41,317 nt of DNA from Betaproteobacteria bacterium (GCA_009377585.1 WHTS01000051.1:1-41317), one strand, 5' to 3'. Shown: positions 15,594 to 24,540, counted from the stretch's first letter. Notes: generated from the sequence alone by a model not told the origin. A program made the numbers and translations.

Positions 15594-16949
15594 TCAGGCG
15601 TGCAACAAGTCCGCCAGCTCGGATATCTGCTGCACGCGCTCGAAGCGATGCACGACCTCGAGGGCACGTTCTATTCGATCTGTAGGGAGCGCGCTCAACG
15701 GCATGAGCGCGCGGTACTTGGCATCGATGTCGGACCATTCGATTCCGCGCGGTCCGGAGCCGCGCGGGAAGTCGACATGGCTCGAAAACTCGCGGCCGTC
15801 TTTCAGCGTGATCGTCACGGTGGCGCCATGGTGATGCGGGAAGCGGTCGGGATACGCCTTGGGGTTCGGGTCGGTTTCGATCTTGTCGATCAGCGCGGCA
15901 ATCACCGGGCTCGAGACTTTGTCCGGCGACGCATGGATCCAGCCGTAGCCCCGGTCGGCGATGGCGGCGGCCACGATGTACGCGGGGCTGTGCGCGACGC
16001 CGATGAGATCGGTCGGGTGCGCGGGTCCCGGCAACGTGCGGTATTTCGGCGCGGAAATCGTGATTTTCAACACCGACGCGGGCTCTGCGTCGGCTGCAAT
16101 CGCGGCATTGGCGGCCGCCTCGGCGGCGGCGTGATGCGGATGGCCGCCGGGAACGAGCTTGACCGCCATGTTGGTCACGATGTCCCATTCCTTGCCGAGG
16201 TCCCTGGTGACGTCTTCCAGATGCGCGCCGCCGTAGGCCGAGAAGAAGCCGCGCGGCGTTTCGAGAATGTCCGCTTCGGCGATGAATCCCTTCTGCGCGG
16301 CCGCGGCAGCGTTCATGCCCAGCATGGCCGACAGTCCCGCGTGATACTCGCGTGCGGTGCTCGTGGTCGCCGCCGCATGCAATCCGCCGATCGACGTGGC
16401 GGCCAGCGCGATGGCCTGGGTCATCTGCTCGGCGGAAAGCTCAAGCAGCCGGCCGGTCGCCACCGCGCCCGCAAAAATGGTGGAGATCGAACTGTGGAAG
16501 CCGCGCTCGCTGCGTCCCGGGGTGAGCGCCTCGTCGATGCGGCCGGCCACCTCGTAGCCCAGCACCATGGCGGCCAGCACCTCGCGCCCGGAGGCGCCGG
16601 TGCGTTCTGCCGTCGCGATCGAAGTCGAGGTGATGATGGTGCCGATGTGGGCGATGTTGCGCAGGTCGCTGTCGTCGGAGGCGGCGGCATCGCTCATCAC
16701 TGCGTTGACCCGCGCCGCTTCGGTGGTCGGAAGTTTCGGGACGGCATCGAACCAGACGGTGGCTTGCGCCGTGCCGCCGCGTTCTCTCGCCAGCTCACGA
16801 ATGATGCTCGAAGACGCGATATCGCGCCCCATCGCGGCGCTCGCGAGGGTGCTGGCGATCACCATGCGCGCCCGCTCCAGGGCGAGCGGCGGAAGTGCCT
16901 CGGTCTTCGCGCCGACGACGAATTGCGCCAACTCGCTTGCAATGCTCAT
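15594..16949 (-). CDS. MmgE/PrpD family protein
   Basis: This 451-residue protein belongs to the MmgE/PrpD family, which includes 2-methylcitrate dehydratase and other hydro-lyases and epimerases acting on di- and tricarboxylates. Typical sequence includes MSIASELAQFVVG at the start, the helical ALERARMVIASTL segment, LAAMVLGYEVAGRI, FHSSISTIFAGAVATGRLL, and the KLVPGGHPHHAAAEA region. The ATG at 16949 follows an AAAGAG site; the upstream in-frame extension to 17414 is not family-like. It is the first gene of the minus-strand operon and diverges from the CitE block starting at 17155, so the 205-base gap probably carries promoters for both. Many family members have no assigned substrate. Confidence 0.9.
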   Translation of the reverse strand: MSIASELAQFVVGAKTEALPPLALERARMVIASTLASAAMGRDIASSSIIRELARERGGTAQATVWFDAVPKLPTTEAARVNAVMSDAAASDDSDLRNIAHIGTIITSTSIATAERTGASGREVLAAMVLGYEVAGRIDEALTPGRSERGFHSSISTIFAGAVATGRLLELSAEQMTQAIALAATSIGGLHAAATTSTAREYHAGLSAMLGMNAAAAAQKGFIAEADILETPRGFFSAYGGAHLEDVTRDLGKEWDIVTNMAVKLVPGGHPHHAAAEAAANAAIAADAEPASVLKITISAPKYRTLPGPAHPTDLIGVAHSPAYIVAAAIADRGYGWIHASPDKVSSPVIAALIDKIETDPNPKAYPDRFPHHHGATVTITLKDGREFSSHVDFPRGSGPRGIEWSDIDAKYRALMPLSALPTDRIERALEVVHRFERVQQISELADLLHA

Positions 16950-17154
16950 GGCGTGTCGCTCTTTGATGTCGGCTCGGCTGCACGCACGACCCTGACCGAG
17001 CAAGTAGCGCGAATTCCCTGACGCGTCGATCGATCGACCACAACGGCCATTACCTGGACTCCCCCTGGCTTCATGGCGAAGTATTGCATGTTCGAGGGTA
17101 GAATGCCTCGACGTTCCTCGACCGAAGTCGAGACGGCAAGACACGAGACACGAC

Positions 17155-17874
17155 ATGAATCGAAGGCGTTCCTGGCTGATCGCCCCTGCCCACGATCCCG
17201 AGGCGGTGAAGAACTGCCTCGGCTGCGATGCGGACGTGCTGGTGCTCGATCTCGAATATTCGGTGCCGCCGAAGCATAAGGAAGCGGCGCGCTCGGGATT
17301 GAACGATCTGGTGCGCACCCTGGGCCCGATCCAGCGCGAGCTGTTCGTTCGCATCGATCGCGCTACGCGCTGGGCCGATGCGGCGGCCGCGGTCGTGCGG
17401 GGCGTGAGCGGCATCGTGTTACCGGGAGCCGAGCAAGCCGACGAAATCGCCGAGCTCGATCAGCTCGTCGCCACGCTGGAGAAGGAGCGCGGGCTGGAGC
17501 TCGGCGCAACGCAGTTGGTATTGATACTGGAATCCGCACCGGGATTCTGGAATGCCGGCTCGCTCGCGCAAGCGAGTCCTCGGGTGACGGCACTGGGCGT
17601 CGGGCGCGTAGACCTCACCATGCAACTGGGCCCGGTCCCGCAGGACGAGTTTCGGCTTTACCGCTATCTGATGACACGGGCTGTCGTGGCGGCAAGAACA
17701 TTCGGCAAACAGCCCTTGGGCGCCCATTGGCGGCCCGGCTCGCGCGGCGGCCTGGCCGATGCCCGGCACACGGCGCGGGCGGCGCGCGAGGCGCGCCTGA
17801 TGGGATTCGAAGGTTGCCTGTGCGCCGCAGCCGACCAGGTCGCCGCGGTGAACACGGGCTTCGCGCCCGGCTAG
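17155..17874 (+). CDS. CitE/HpcH-type aldolase/lyase family protein, short form
   Basis: This 239-residue protein is the first of three adjacent CitE-like genes (HpcH/HpaI aldolase and citrate lyase beta families). It keeps LVLDLEYSVPPKHK, where relatives usually have DLEDAV, so one acidic residue is Tyr. It also keeps a VRIDR strand, LILESAPGFWN with the metal Glu, and GRVDLTMQLG with the late Asp. It lacks roughly 50 C-terminal residues compared with usual CitE-like proteins, which may affect the substrate lid. The start has only a weak ribosome site. Such enzymes cleave or join malyl-CoA, citramalyl-CoA or related acids. Its partners at 18000 and 18983 suggest a shared pathway or complex. 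Confidence 0.82.
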   Translation: MNRRRSWLIAPAHDPEAVKNCLGCDADVLVLDLEYSVPPKHKEAARSGLNDLVRTLGPIQRELFVRIDRATRWADAAAAVVRGVSGIVLPGAEQADEIAELDQLVATLEKERGLELGATQLVLILESAPGFWNAGSLAQASPRVTALGVGRVDLTMQLGPVPQDEFRLYRYLMTRAVVAARTFGKQPLGAHWRPGSRGGLADARHTARAAREARLMGFEGCLCAAADQVAAVNTGFAPG

Positions 17875-17902
17875 TGTGGTGAATCGTAAATTCGTCGTAA
17901 TT

Positions 17903-17971
17903 CGTCATTCCCGCGCAAGCGGGAATCCAGAACGAGACCCTGCCTGGACCCCCGCGTTCGCGGGGGTGACG
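17903..17971. repeat. Intergenic palindromic repeat family C, copies 2 and 3
   Basis: Two adjacent palindromic units separate the first and second CitE-like genes: gtcattcccgcgcaagcgggaatcc at 17903-17930 in shortened form, and a second with cccccgcg/cgcggggg arms at 17944-17971. They would form hairpins in RNA between two cotranscribed genes. Confidence 0.75.
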
Positions 17972-17999
17972 AACTCTGACTCAGGAAACTAGGCGGAAC

Positions 18000-18986
18000 A
18001 TGCATATCTCCTTCGAGGCGAAACCAGCGAGCGGCGAGCGGCCGATGCCGAAATACATCCGCCGTTCGGTGCTCGCCCTGTCCATCGACGATCCGGACCT
18101 CGAAGCGAAGGCGTTCGCCTCGTGGGCCGATGCGATCGTGCTGGATTTCGACAAGCCGATCGGGCTCGACTGGCAGGCGAGCGTCCGCGCGCGCATGCCT
18201 GCTGCCATCGGCTCGGCGGCCCGGGGTGGCGCTAGAGTGTTCGTGCGCGCGAATTGCAACTCGGCGCGCGCCGAGCTCGACGCCACCGTGTTCCGCGGAA
18301 TCGCCGGCGTCGTGCTGCAGCAGGTGCGAGATGCCCAGGGCGTGGTCCGCGCCGCCGAACATTTGGCCGAACTGGAGACGGCCCGCGGAATCGATTCCGG
18401 GTCGCTCGAGATCGATGTCGAGATCGATAACGCCGCGGCCGTCTGGCACGCGCTCGAGATCGCCCGTGCCAGCGACCGCTTCGGCGCGTTCCTGCTGAAC
18501 GAGCCGGCACTGTGCCGCGCGCTCGGCATCCAGACAAGCCCCGAGCTCGATTTCGATCCGCTGGACTACGTCAAGTCGCAGCTCATCACGGCGGCGATCT
18601 CCGTAGGGGGTCAGGCGCTGGGCATGAGCTACCCGCTGGGGTTGACCGGAGAGCGGGCAAGCGACGAGGTGCTGCGCGCCGCCGTGGGACGGGCCAGGGA
18701 CACCGGGTTCAAGGGCGCGCTCTGTCCCGACCCATCGTGGATCGCCGCCTGCAACGAGGGCTTTCGACCGAGCGTTGACGAGGCCGCATACTACGAAAAA
18801 GTCATCGAGGTCTTCGCCGAAGGGCTCGCGCGCGGGATGGCATCCGTGCCGCTCGACGGCAAGATGATCGACGTGCCGGTGGACCTGCGCGCCAAGGTCT
18901 ATCTCGCCTGGGCGAACCGTGCCAACGCTCGGGACGAGCAGAAAGCCGCGGCGCATCGTGCGCCGGCCGGAAGGAGCGTGCCATGA
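18000..18986 (+). CDS. Divergent CitE-like protein with degraded metal site
   Basis: This 328-residue protein shows CitE-like order but with changed key residues. The first acidic motif reads IVLDFDKPIG rather than DLEDAV. The arginine strand is VRANCNS, the central glutamate region reads DVEIDNAAAVW, and the usual late G-x-x-D turn is replaced by FLLNEPALCRALG. The C-terminal half, with GFKGALCPDPSWIAACNEGF and a long helical tail, matches CitE-like proteins well. It may be a non-catalytic or altered-specificity subunit. Its stop overlaps the start of the next gene (ATGA at 18983-18986), so the two are translationally coupled. The start at 18000 has AGGCGGA just upstream; an internal ATG at about residue 16 is an alternative. 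Confidence 0.8.
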   Translation: MHISFEAKPASGERPMPKYIRRSVLALSIDDPDLEAKAFASWADAIVLDFDKPIGLDWQASVRARMPAAIGSAARGGARVFVRANCNSARAELDATVFRGIAGVVLQQVRDAQGVVRAAEHLAELETARGIDSGSLEIDVEIDNAAAVWHALEIARASDRFGAFLLNEPALCRALGIQTSPELDFDPLDYVKSQLITAAISVGGQALGMSYPLGLTGERASDEVLRAAVGRARDTGFKGALCPDPSWIAACNEGFRPSVDEAAYYEKVIEVFAEGLARGMASVPLDGKMIDVPVDLRAKVYLAWANRANARDEQKAAAHRAPAGRSVP

Positions 18987-19927
18987 ACAACCGCGTCGCG
19001 CGCTGCTCGATGTTCGTCACGCCGACCAATCCGCGCTTCATCGACCGCGCCTGGACCCGCGGCGGCGACGTGTACATCCTCGACATGGAAGACTCGATAG
19101 CGCCGGCCGAGAAGGCGCGCTGCCGCACGCTCATCCGCGAGTCGATCGCCAAGGCATCGAGGGCGGGCGCTTCGATCTACGTGCGCATCAACAAGCCGTT
19201 CGTCGACGCCGACCTGCCCTACGCCGTCTGGCCCGGGGTCGATCGCATCATGCTGCCGAAGACAGAATCGGCAGCCGAGGTGCGGCATGCGCACGAGATC
19301 ATCCTGCGCCTGGAGAAGGAACGCGGCATCCCGCCGTTGAGCATCGAGCTCTACCCGATGATCGAATCCGCCTTGGGCGCGGTCAACATCGGCGAGATCC
19401 TGACGGCAACGCCGCGCAGGATCTGGTCGATGGGCGGCGGTGGCGGCTACGACATGGCGGTCAGCCTCGGCATCGAAATGTTCGCGGATTTCGACCAATA
19501 CGCGTTTCCGGTGAATCACGTCGCGCTGGCGGCGATGGCGCTCGGCATCGAAGCCACGGGCGGGGTGTTCGTGCCCAACCCGTCGGGCCGAGTCGACCAG
19601 GCGGATCAGGCTGTGACCCAGGCCGCGGCGCTGCATGTCGCAGGCATTCATCACGCTGGCGCGCTGCACCCGGCATTCATTGCACCGCTCGTCTCCGGGC
19701 TATCGCCGAGTGCGGACGAAGTCGCCTGGGCGCACAAGGTCGTGGACGAGTTCGATCGTCTGAGCGGCGAGGGAGAGTCGGTCGGGACGCTCGACGGAAG
19801 CATGATCGACAAGTACGAGCATGAGAAGGCGCAGCGGACGCTCGCATGGGCAGCCGCCTGCGCAGCCAAGGATGGGTACAAGGCCCGGGCGCTCGAGCGT
19901 GCGCAGGCTGCGGAAGCTGGGCGTTGA
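18983..19927 (+). CDS. CitE-like HpcH/HpaI aldolase/citrate lyase family protein
   Basis: This 314-residue protein is the most canonical of the three. It has YILDMEDSIAP (Asp34, Glu36, Asp37), the VRINKP arginine strand, LPKTESAAEV, LYPMIESALGAVN with the metal Glu, and SMGGGGGYDMAVSLG as the late Asp loop. A C-terminal helical region with GALHPAFIAPLVSGLSPS is typical. CitE-like enzymes such as malyl-CoA and citramalyl-CoA lyases use Mg2+ to make or break the bond to acetyl-CoA or another enolate donor. The gene is coupled to the preceding one by a 4-base overlap and has GGAAGGAG within that gene's end. Its 3' end runs into a palindromic repeat shared with the converging amidohydrolase. Confidence 0.88.
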   Translation: MNNRVARCSMFVTPTNPRFIDRAWTRGGDVYILDMEDSIAPAEKARCRTLIRESIAKASRAGASIYVRINKPFVDADLPYAVWPGVDRIMLPKTESAAEVRHAHEIILRLEKERGIPPLSIELYPMIESALGAVNIGEILTATPRRIWSMGGGGGYDMAVSLGIEMFADFDQYAFPVNHVALAAMALGIEATGGVFVPNPSGRVDQADQAVTQAAALHVAGIHHAGALHPAFIAPLVSGLSPSADEVAWAHKVVDEFDRLSGEGESVGTLDGSMIDKYEHEKAQRTLAWAAACAAKDGYKARALERAQAAEAGR

Positions 19928-19947
19928 CTCGGCGACCGGCGTCGCTC

Positions 19948-20034
19948 TTCCCTCACCCTCGGTGCCTCTCCCGGAGGGAGAGGGAAGGCAGGAAGCTCCC
20001 CTCTCCCCCTGGGAGAGGGGCTGGGGGTGAGGGA
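19948..20034. repeat. Intergenic palindromic repeat family A, copy 4 (double)
   Basis: Two hairpin blocks (gcctctcccggagggagaggg-type, shortened, at 19948-19986 and ccctctcccc/gggagagggg with gggggtgaggga tail at 19998-20034) fill the 108-base gap between the converging CitE-like and amidohydrolase genes. They could act as a bidirectional RNA 3' end structure, although no T-run follows. Confidence 0.75.
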
Positions 20035-20035
20035 T

Positions 20036-21121
20036 TTACCCTTCCGACCTCAACCGATATGCCTTGACCGCCGTGTCGTGGAAAAGCGCCCGCTTCTCCT
20101 CGGCCGAGTATCTCGCCGCAATACGCTTGAACGCATTCCAAAGGACATGGAAGTCGGCCGAAGCGCGATCGGGCGGGAAGTTGCTCTCGAACATGCAACG
20201 GCTCGGGCCGAACGCCTGGATGCAATGCTCGATGCACGGACCCCACGCCTGCGCGAGCTGATCGGAAGACGCGGGCGCTTCCAGCGTGTCGAAGCCGAAC
20301 CCGAGGTAAGGCATCCCCAGCCCGCCGAGCTTGACGTACACGTTCGGGCAGCGCGCGAGCTCGACCATCCCGGCCTGCCAGCTCGCGACGGCTTCGTCCT
20401 TGCGCGCCAAGTAGGCGCGCGTGCCGGCAAGCGGACCGCCGACATGATTGAGCACGATGGTGGTATCGGAGAACGCTCGCGCGAGATCCGCGAGCTCCGG
20501 CAGCTGAGGGTGATACACCATGGCATCGAAGCTCAGCTTGCGCGGCGCGAGCAGGGCGAAACCGGCGCGAAAATCGCGATCGAGCATGAGACTTCGCGGA
20601 ATCACGTAACGGCCGTTGTTCAATTGCTCGTCGGCATCCCACTTCACGATGAGGCGGATGCCACGGAACCGATCCGGCGCCACCGCCATGTGGGCATCGA
20701 GCACCCGCGCCGCTTCCGCACCGACGGTGAGATCAGCCGTGCCCACGATTGCGGCAGCGACCCGCGTGCTCCCGAAACTCTCGCTTGCCGCCATCGCCGC
20801 GATGCCATTGGCGAACTCGACCTCGCCCACCGGCGCCATCAGCTCGGATGCACGAGCGCGGTAGAACGACCCGCACTCGACGTACACCGAGGCGCGGATG
20901 GCGTGACCGCCTTCGGCCTCCGCCAGGTACTCGTCGATGAGGTAGCGGCTACGCCCGCGCTGCCACAGGTGATGGTGCGCATCGACGATCGGAAGCGCGG
21001 GTTCGAGAATCTCCTCGCGGCGCCGTGCGCGCCATTGCGCGTTGTCGCCATGGTGCGAAGCGACTACGGCGCCGCGCGCTGCCTGGTTGTCGGCGGTTCG
21101 AAGTATCAGCTTGCTCGGCAT
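20036..21121 (-). CDS. Amidohydrolase family protein (Amidohydrolase_2, lactonase-like)
   Basis: This 361-residue amidohydrolase carries the canonical metal motif IVDAHHHLW. It also has SVYVECGSFY, a FRGIRLIVKWDAD strand, VLNHVGGPLAG with its His, the lysine-type VYVKLGGLGMP strand and CMFESNFPPDRAS, which places the late Asp. This combination resembles predicted lactonases and sugar-acid or dicarboxylate lactone hydrolases in the PF04909 group. The ATG at 21121 (MPSKLIL) or the one 15 bases upstream may be used; neither has a strong site. It diverges from the thioesterase-like gene by 115 bases. With the CitE block converging on it, it may belong to the same carboxylate pathway. Confidence 0.86.
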   Translation of the reverse strand: MPSKLILRTADNQAARGAVVASHHGDNAQWRARRREEILEPALPIVDAHHHLWQRGRSRYLIDEYLAEAEGGHAIRASVYVECGSFYRARASELMAPVGEVEFANGIAAMAASESFGSTRVAAAIVGTADLTVGAEAARVLDAHMAVAPDRFRGIRLIVKWDADEQLNNGRYVIPRSLMLDRDFRAGFALLAPRKLSFDAMVYHPQLPELADLARAFSDTTIVLNHVGGPLAGTRAYLARKDEAVASWQAGMVELARCPNVYVKLGGLGMPYLGFGFDTLEAPASSDQLAQAWGPCIEHCIQAFGPSRCMFESNFPPDRASADFHVLWNAFKRIAARYSAEEKRALFHDTAVKAYRLRSEG

Positions 21122-21236
21122 GGCGTTCTCGCGCATCGTTGCGGACAATACGGAAAAGCCTAACAGAGGCTGCAGCGCGCGGGCAAACCGTATGGCCTCG
21201 AATACGCGGGATTTCTCGATAAAGGGTAAGGAACGC

Positions 21237-22055
21237 ATGCATCCATTCGATGCCTCACTGGAGCTGGAAGCGGTTGGCAGCGGCGCCGACAACACAGCCG
21301 TCTATCGTGCTCGCACCAGCGATCGCTACCGCAACGCCATCGGCCCCTTCGGCGGCTGGACCGCGGCATTGCTGCTCCGAAGCGTGCTGCACATGCCGAC
21401 CGCGCGCGGCGCACCACTCGCGCTCGATGCGGTCTTCATGGGCCCGATCGACGACGGCGAGCTCGAGACTCGCGTCTTTCTCCTGCGTCAGAACCGCACG
21501 GTCGGCTTCTGGCGCAGCGAGCTGTGGCAGCGGGGTCGCATCTGCGCGCATGCGCAGGTGACGCTCTCCGTAGCGCGATCCGGCGCGGCGATGCAGGATG
21601 CGCGATTTCCGACGGTTCCGGGCCCCGACTCGCTGACCGAGTACGTCAATCCGCGCACGCCGGTCGCCTGGATCCAGCAGTACGTTTTCAAGCCGGCGAG
21701 CGGGCTGCTGTTCTCGCGTGCCGAGTCGATGGATGCGCGCTTGTGGCTGCGCGATGTCCAACCGCGGCCGCTCGATGCGGTTTCGCTCACCGCGATTTGC
21801 GACACGCCGTTTCCGTCGCCGTGGATACGGCTCGCCGACCAGATCCCGGTCTCGACCGTCGCCTTTTCCGTCTACTACCGAGGGAGCCAGGATGATTACG
21901 CGCAGGCCGGCGCCGGCTTCAACCTGCTGGATTCGCGAGCGGCCGTCATGGAGAACGGCTACGTGGATCAGTTCACCCACGTGTGGAGCGCTTCGGGCCG
22001 ACTGCTCGCGCAGACGCAGCAGATGTTGTGGGTTGCGAGCACGCCGAGCACTTAG
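21237..22055 (+). CDS. Acyl-CoA thioesterase-like double hot-dog protein
   Basis: This 272-residue protein matches the double hot-dog acyl-CoA thioesterase group (TesB/Acot-like, 4HBT_3 type). It begins with a short strand region followed by RYRNAIGPFGGWTAALLLRSV, the diagnostic GPxGG helix near residues 34-50, then the VFLLRQNRTVGFWRSELWQ strand pair of the first hot-dog and a second hot-dog ending with HVWSASGRLLAQTQQM. It probably hydrolyses an acyl- or aroyl-CoA in the cytoplasm. AAGGA lies about 5 bases before the ATG at 21237; an upstream in-frame ATG at 21042 lies inside the opposite gene. It stands alone between repeat-rich gaps and the divergent amidohydrolase. Confidence 0.85.
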   Translation: MHPFDASLELEAVGSGADNTAVYRARTSDRYRNAIGPFGGWTAALLLRSVLHMPTARGAPLALDAVFMGPIDDGELETRVFLLRQNRTVGFWRSELWQRGRICAHAQVTLSVARSGAAMQDARFPTVPGPDSLTEYVNPRTPVAWIQQYVFKPASGLLFSRAESMDARLWLRDVQPRPLDAVSLTAICDTPFPSPWIRLADQIPVSTVAFSVYYRGSQDDYAQAGAGFNLLDSRAAVMENGYVDQFTHVWSASGRLLAQTQQMLWVASTPST

Positions 22056-22079
22056 CCTTTGCTCCCGCGCACTTTGCCG

Positions 22080-22413
22080 AACCACCCCGTCCGCGACATT
22101 GTCGCGTCCCGCCCCTCCTTGACAAGGAGGGGAAGAGCTAAAGCATTCCCCTCCTCTCCCGAGAGTGAGTCGGGGTTTCGAAGGATAGCTCGGAAGCCGG
22201 GCCGTCCCACGGAGCGGACGGCCGTCGCGCGGCGCAAGTGTGCGCAGGCACACTTCGCGAATTCCCGCGCGACCCTGCGCACATCCGAGCCGGCGAACGC
22301 CCGATGCGCTGCATCGCATCGGGCCACGTGCCCGCGAATGCGGGCGGGGTGGTGTGGTTTCCCCTCCTCTCACGAGGAGGGGTGTCGGCGTAGCCGACGG
22401 GGTGGTGTGGTTC
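22080..22413. repeat. Intergenic repeat family B, copies 3 and 4
   Basis: The 362-base gap between the thioesterase-like and LLM genes is almost wholly repeat. The block at 22080-22132 matches 7084-7135 at nearly every base. The block at 22344-22413 matches 7183-7252, including the gaggagggg hairpin and the terminal cgacggggtggtgtgg. Between them is GC-rich sequence with no convincing gene. Confidence 0.75.
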
Positions 22414-22417
22414 AGGG

Positions 22418-23353
22418 CTAAGCGAGCGACGCTCGAACCTTCGCGAAGATGTCCAGATGCCGCTCGTGTTCCCCGGCGAAGCGCAGGATCAGGTGCTGCG
22501 CGCCCTCACGCACATAGCCGTCGATCCATTCGGCGGCCGCTTCCGCGGAGCCTGCGAAGCAGGCTTGCCGTTTCCGCAACACGTCGGGACGCTGCCCATA
22601 GTAAGCCGACAAGAAATCGTCGATGCGCTGTTCGGCCTTGGCCGCATCCTCGTCGACCGCGAGCGTTAAGTAGATCGCCGCCTGCACCTCGTCAGGATTG
22701 CGTCCGGCCTCGCGTGCAACCGCCTGCACTTGCCGCCATTGCGCCCCCCAGCCCTTCGCATCGGGCCCGGTCGGAAACCAGCCGTCGAAATGCTTGCCTG
22801 CGCGCGCGAGCGCCGCGGGCACCGAGCCGCCGCCCCAGATCGGAGGACCGCCGGGCTGATGCGGCGTCGGTCCGATGACGCCCTGCTCGACGTGCCAGCG
22901 TCCGTCCCAGTCGACTGGCTTGCCGCTCCACAGCGCCTTGCACAGCCGTAGGCCTTCCATCATGGTGCCGACGCGCTTCTCGAACGGCACGCCGGCGGCG
23001 CGAAACTCCGCGCGGATGTTCGGCACGTCGGTCGCGATGCCGACGCCGAGAATCACCCGCCCGGCGCTCACCTGATCGAGCGTGGCGACCTGGTGGGCCA
23101 GCAGCACGGGATTGCGCAGGGCGGGCAGGAGTACTGCCGTGCCCACCTTCACACGCTTGGTTCGTGCGGCAACACCGGCCAGCAGCGTGATCGGTTCGTG
23201 CCGCGGACGCGCAAGCAGCGAATCGCCGATCCACACCGAGTCGTAACCGAGACGCTCGGCGCGTTCGGCAAGCCCGAGCAGCGGCTCGGCCTCGGGCCGG
23301 CCTTCCATGATCGATTCGCGGGTGGGCAGCAGATATCCGATGCGCGCGGCCAT
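22418..23353 (-). CDS. LLM-class F420/flavin-dependent oxidoreductase
   Basis: This 311-residue protein is a luciferase-like monooxygenase family TIM barrel. Typical segments are RIGYLLPTRE, AERLGYDSVWIGDSLLARPRHEP, the KVGTAVLLPALRNPVLLAHQVATLDQVSAGRVILGVG region in pieces, and PPIWGGGSVPAAL. Such enzymes bind FMN or F420 and oxidise varied small molecules. GAGGA precedes the ATG at 23353 by about 8 bases; the longer in-frame ORF upstream has non-family sequence. It lies downstream of a Bug gene with a 149-base gap on the same strand. Substrate unknown; in betaproteobacteria FMN is the likely cofactor. Confidence 0.9.
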   Translation of the reverse strand: MAARIGYLLPTRESIMEGRPEAEPLLGLAERAERLGYDSVWIGDSLLARPRHEPITLLAGVAARTKRVKVGTAVLLPALRNPVLLAHQVATLDQVSAGRVILGVGIATDVPNIRAEFRAAGVPFEKRVGTMMEGLRLCKALWSGKPVDWDGRWHVEQGVIGPTPHQPGGPPIWGGGSVPAALARAGKHFDGWFPTGPDAKGWGAQWRQVQAVAREAGRNPDEVQAAIYLTLAVDEDAAKAEQRIDDFLSAYYGQRPDVLRKRQACFAGSAEAAAEWIDGYVREGAQHLILRFAGEHERHLDIFAKVRASLA

Positions 23354-23502
23354 GACAATATCCTCGATCGCGTTTCTGGTAGCACTATTGTTGCACCATA
23401 CGGCGCGCCGCGCGACTTGCTGCAAGTTGCCTGGCCTTCGGTCAGCGGCCTGCAGGCGGCCGCCACAACCTGAGAGCGCACTGCGAGCGAAGGCCAGTAC
23501 TG

Positions 23503-24471
23503 CTATTGCCGCATGATGCCGGCCTGCTGGATCGCCTTCGTCCACTTCGCATACTGATCGGCGTAGAGCTTCGCCGTCTCCGCGGGACTGGACACGAGTG
23601 CCTCGACCCCTTCGTGCGCGAGTCGCTTCTTCACTTCCTCGGTCGGAAACCGCTGCATCATTTCCTGGTTGAGCCTTTGCACGATCTCGGGCGGCGTGCC
23701 CGCCGGGGCCACCAGCGAATAGTACTGTTGCAGCTCGAAGCCGCGCCGCCCCGACTCGTCGATGGTGGCGATGTCCGGGGCGAGCGACGTGCGCTTGAGG
23801 CTGGTAACGCCCAGAGCGCGCACGCGTTTCGAACGCACGACCGGCAGCGAGGTCAGGAAATTCGCCACCATCGCAAAGGTCTCGCCCTGAAGCAGCGACA
23901 GCATCGCCGGCGCACCGCCCTTGTACGGCACGTGCACCAGCTTCACCTGCGCCATCGCCTGAAAAAGCTCCATCCCAAGGTGCCCAGGGCTTCCCTGACC
24001 AGTGGTCGAGTAGGCGATGCTGTCCGCCTTGCCCTTGGCGAGCGCGATGAATTCGCGCACGTTCTTCACCGGCAGCGATGGGTGCACGACCAGCATGTAA
24101 GCCGTGGTGCCGGCGAGGGATACAGGCGCAAAATCCTTGACCGGGTCGTACTTGCGGTCGGCTACGAGCGCGGGGCCGGTGATGAGGGTCGCAGCGCTCC
24201 CGAGCATGAGCGTATAGCCGTCCTTGGGCGAGCGCGCGACCAATTCGGCCGCGATGCGTCCACCGGCGCCGCCGCGATTGTCGACCAGGATCTGCTGCCC
24301 GAGCGTCGGAGACAGCTTTTCGGCGATGAGCCGCGCCACCGTATCGGTTCCACCACCGGGCGCATTCGGCACGATCAATCGGATCGGTTTCACAGGGTAG
24401 GTCTGCCCTTGGGCCGCGGTGCAGAACGCAGCCGATGCGATCAGGACGCTGCCAACGAACCGGTTCGACAT
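23503..24471 (-). CDS. Bug-family tripartite tricarboxylate transporter solute-binding protein
   Basis: This 322-residue periplasmic binding protein has a signal peptide MSNRFVGSVLIASAAF ending near AAQGQ. It then carries YPVKPIRLIVPNAPGGGTD, ILVDNRGGAGG, SPKDGYTLMLG, a LVVHPSLPVKNVREFIALAKG strand-helix, YSTTGQGSPGHLGMELF and HVPYKGGAPAM. GGAGGAG lies just upstream of the ATG. It diverges from the next Bug gene across a 222-base, locally AT-rich gap with inverted repeats. It is probably cotranscribed with the LLM oxidoreductase downstream, hinting that the bound ligand is oxidised by that enzyme. Confidence 0.94.
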   Translation of the reverse strand: MSNRFVGSVLIASAAFCTAAQGQTYPVKPIRLIVPNAPGGGTDTVARLIAEKLSPTLGQQILVDNRGGAGGRIAAELVARSPKDGYTLMLGSAATLITGPALVADRKYDPVKDFAPVSLAGTTAYMLVVHPSLPVKNVREFIALAKGKADSIAYSTTGQGSPGHLGMELFQAMAQVKLVHVPYKGGAPAMLSLLQGETFAMVANFLTSLPVVRSKRVRALGVTSLKRTSLAPDIATIDESGRRGFELQQYYSLVAPAGTPPEIVQRLNQEMMQRFPTEEVKKRLAHEGVEALVSSPAETAKLYADQYAKWTKAIQQAGIMRQ

Positions 24472-24540
24472 GACGCTCCTCCAGCGTTAAAGCCGCGCAC
24501 GAAACTTTCTGGTCATCAATCGATCCGCACCCCGGCAGAC

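Noticed and set aside
15600-17021. 473-codon plus-strand frame opposite PrpD
   Set aside because: Antisense shadow of the PrpD gene with biased composition and no recognisable domain.
20027-21163. 378-codon plus-strand frame opposite an amidohydrolase
   Set aside because: Same reason; the minus-strand protein has a complete family signature and this one has none.
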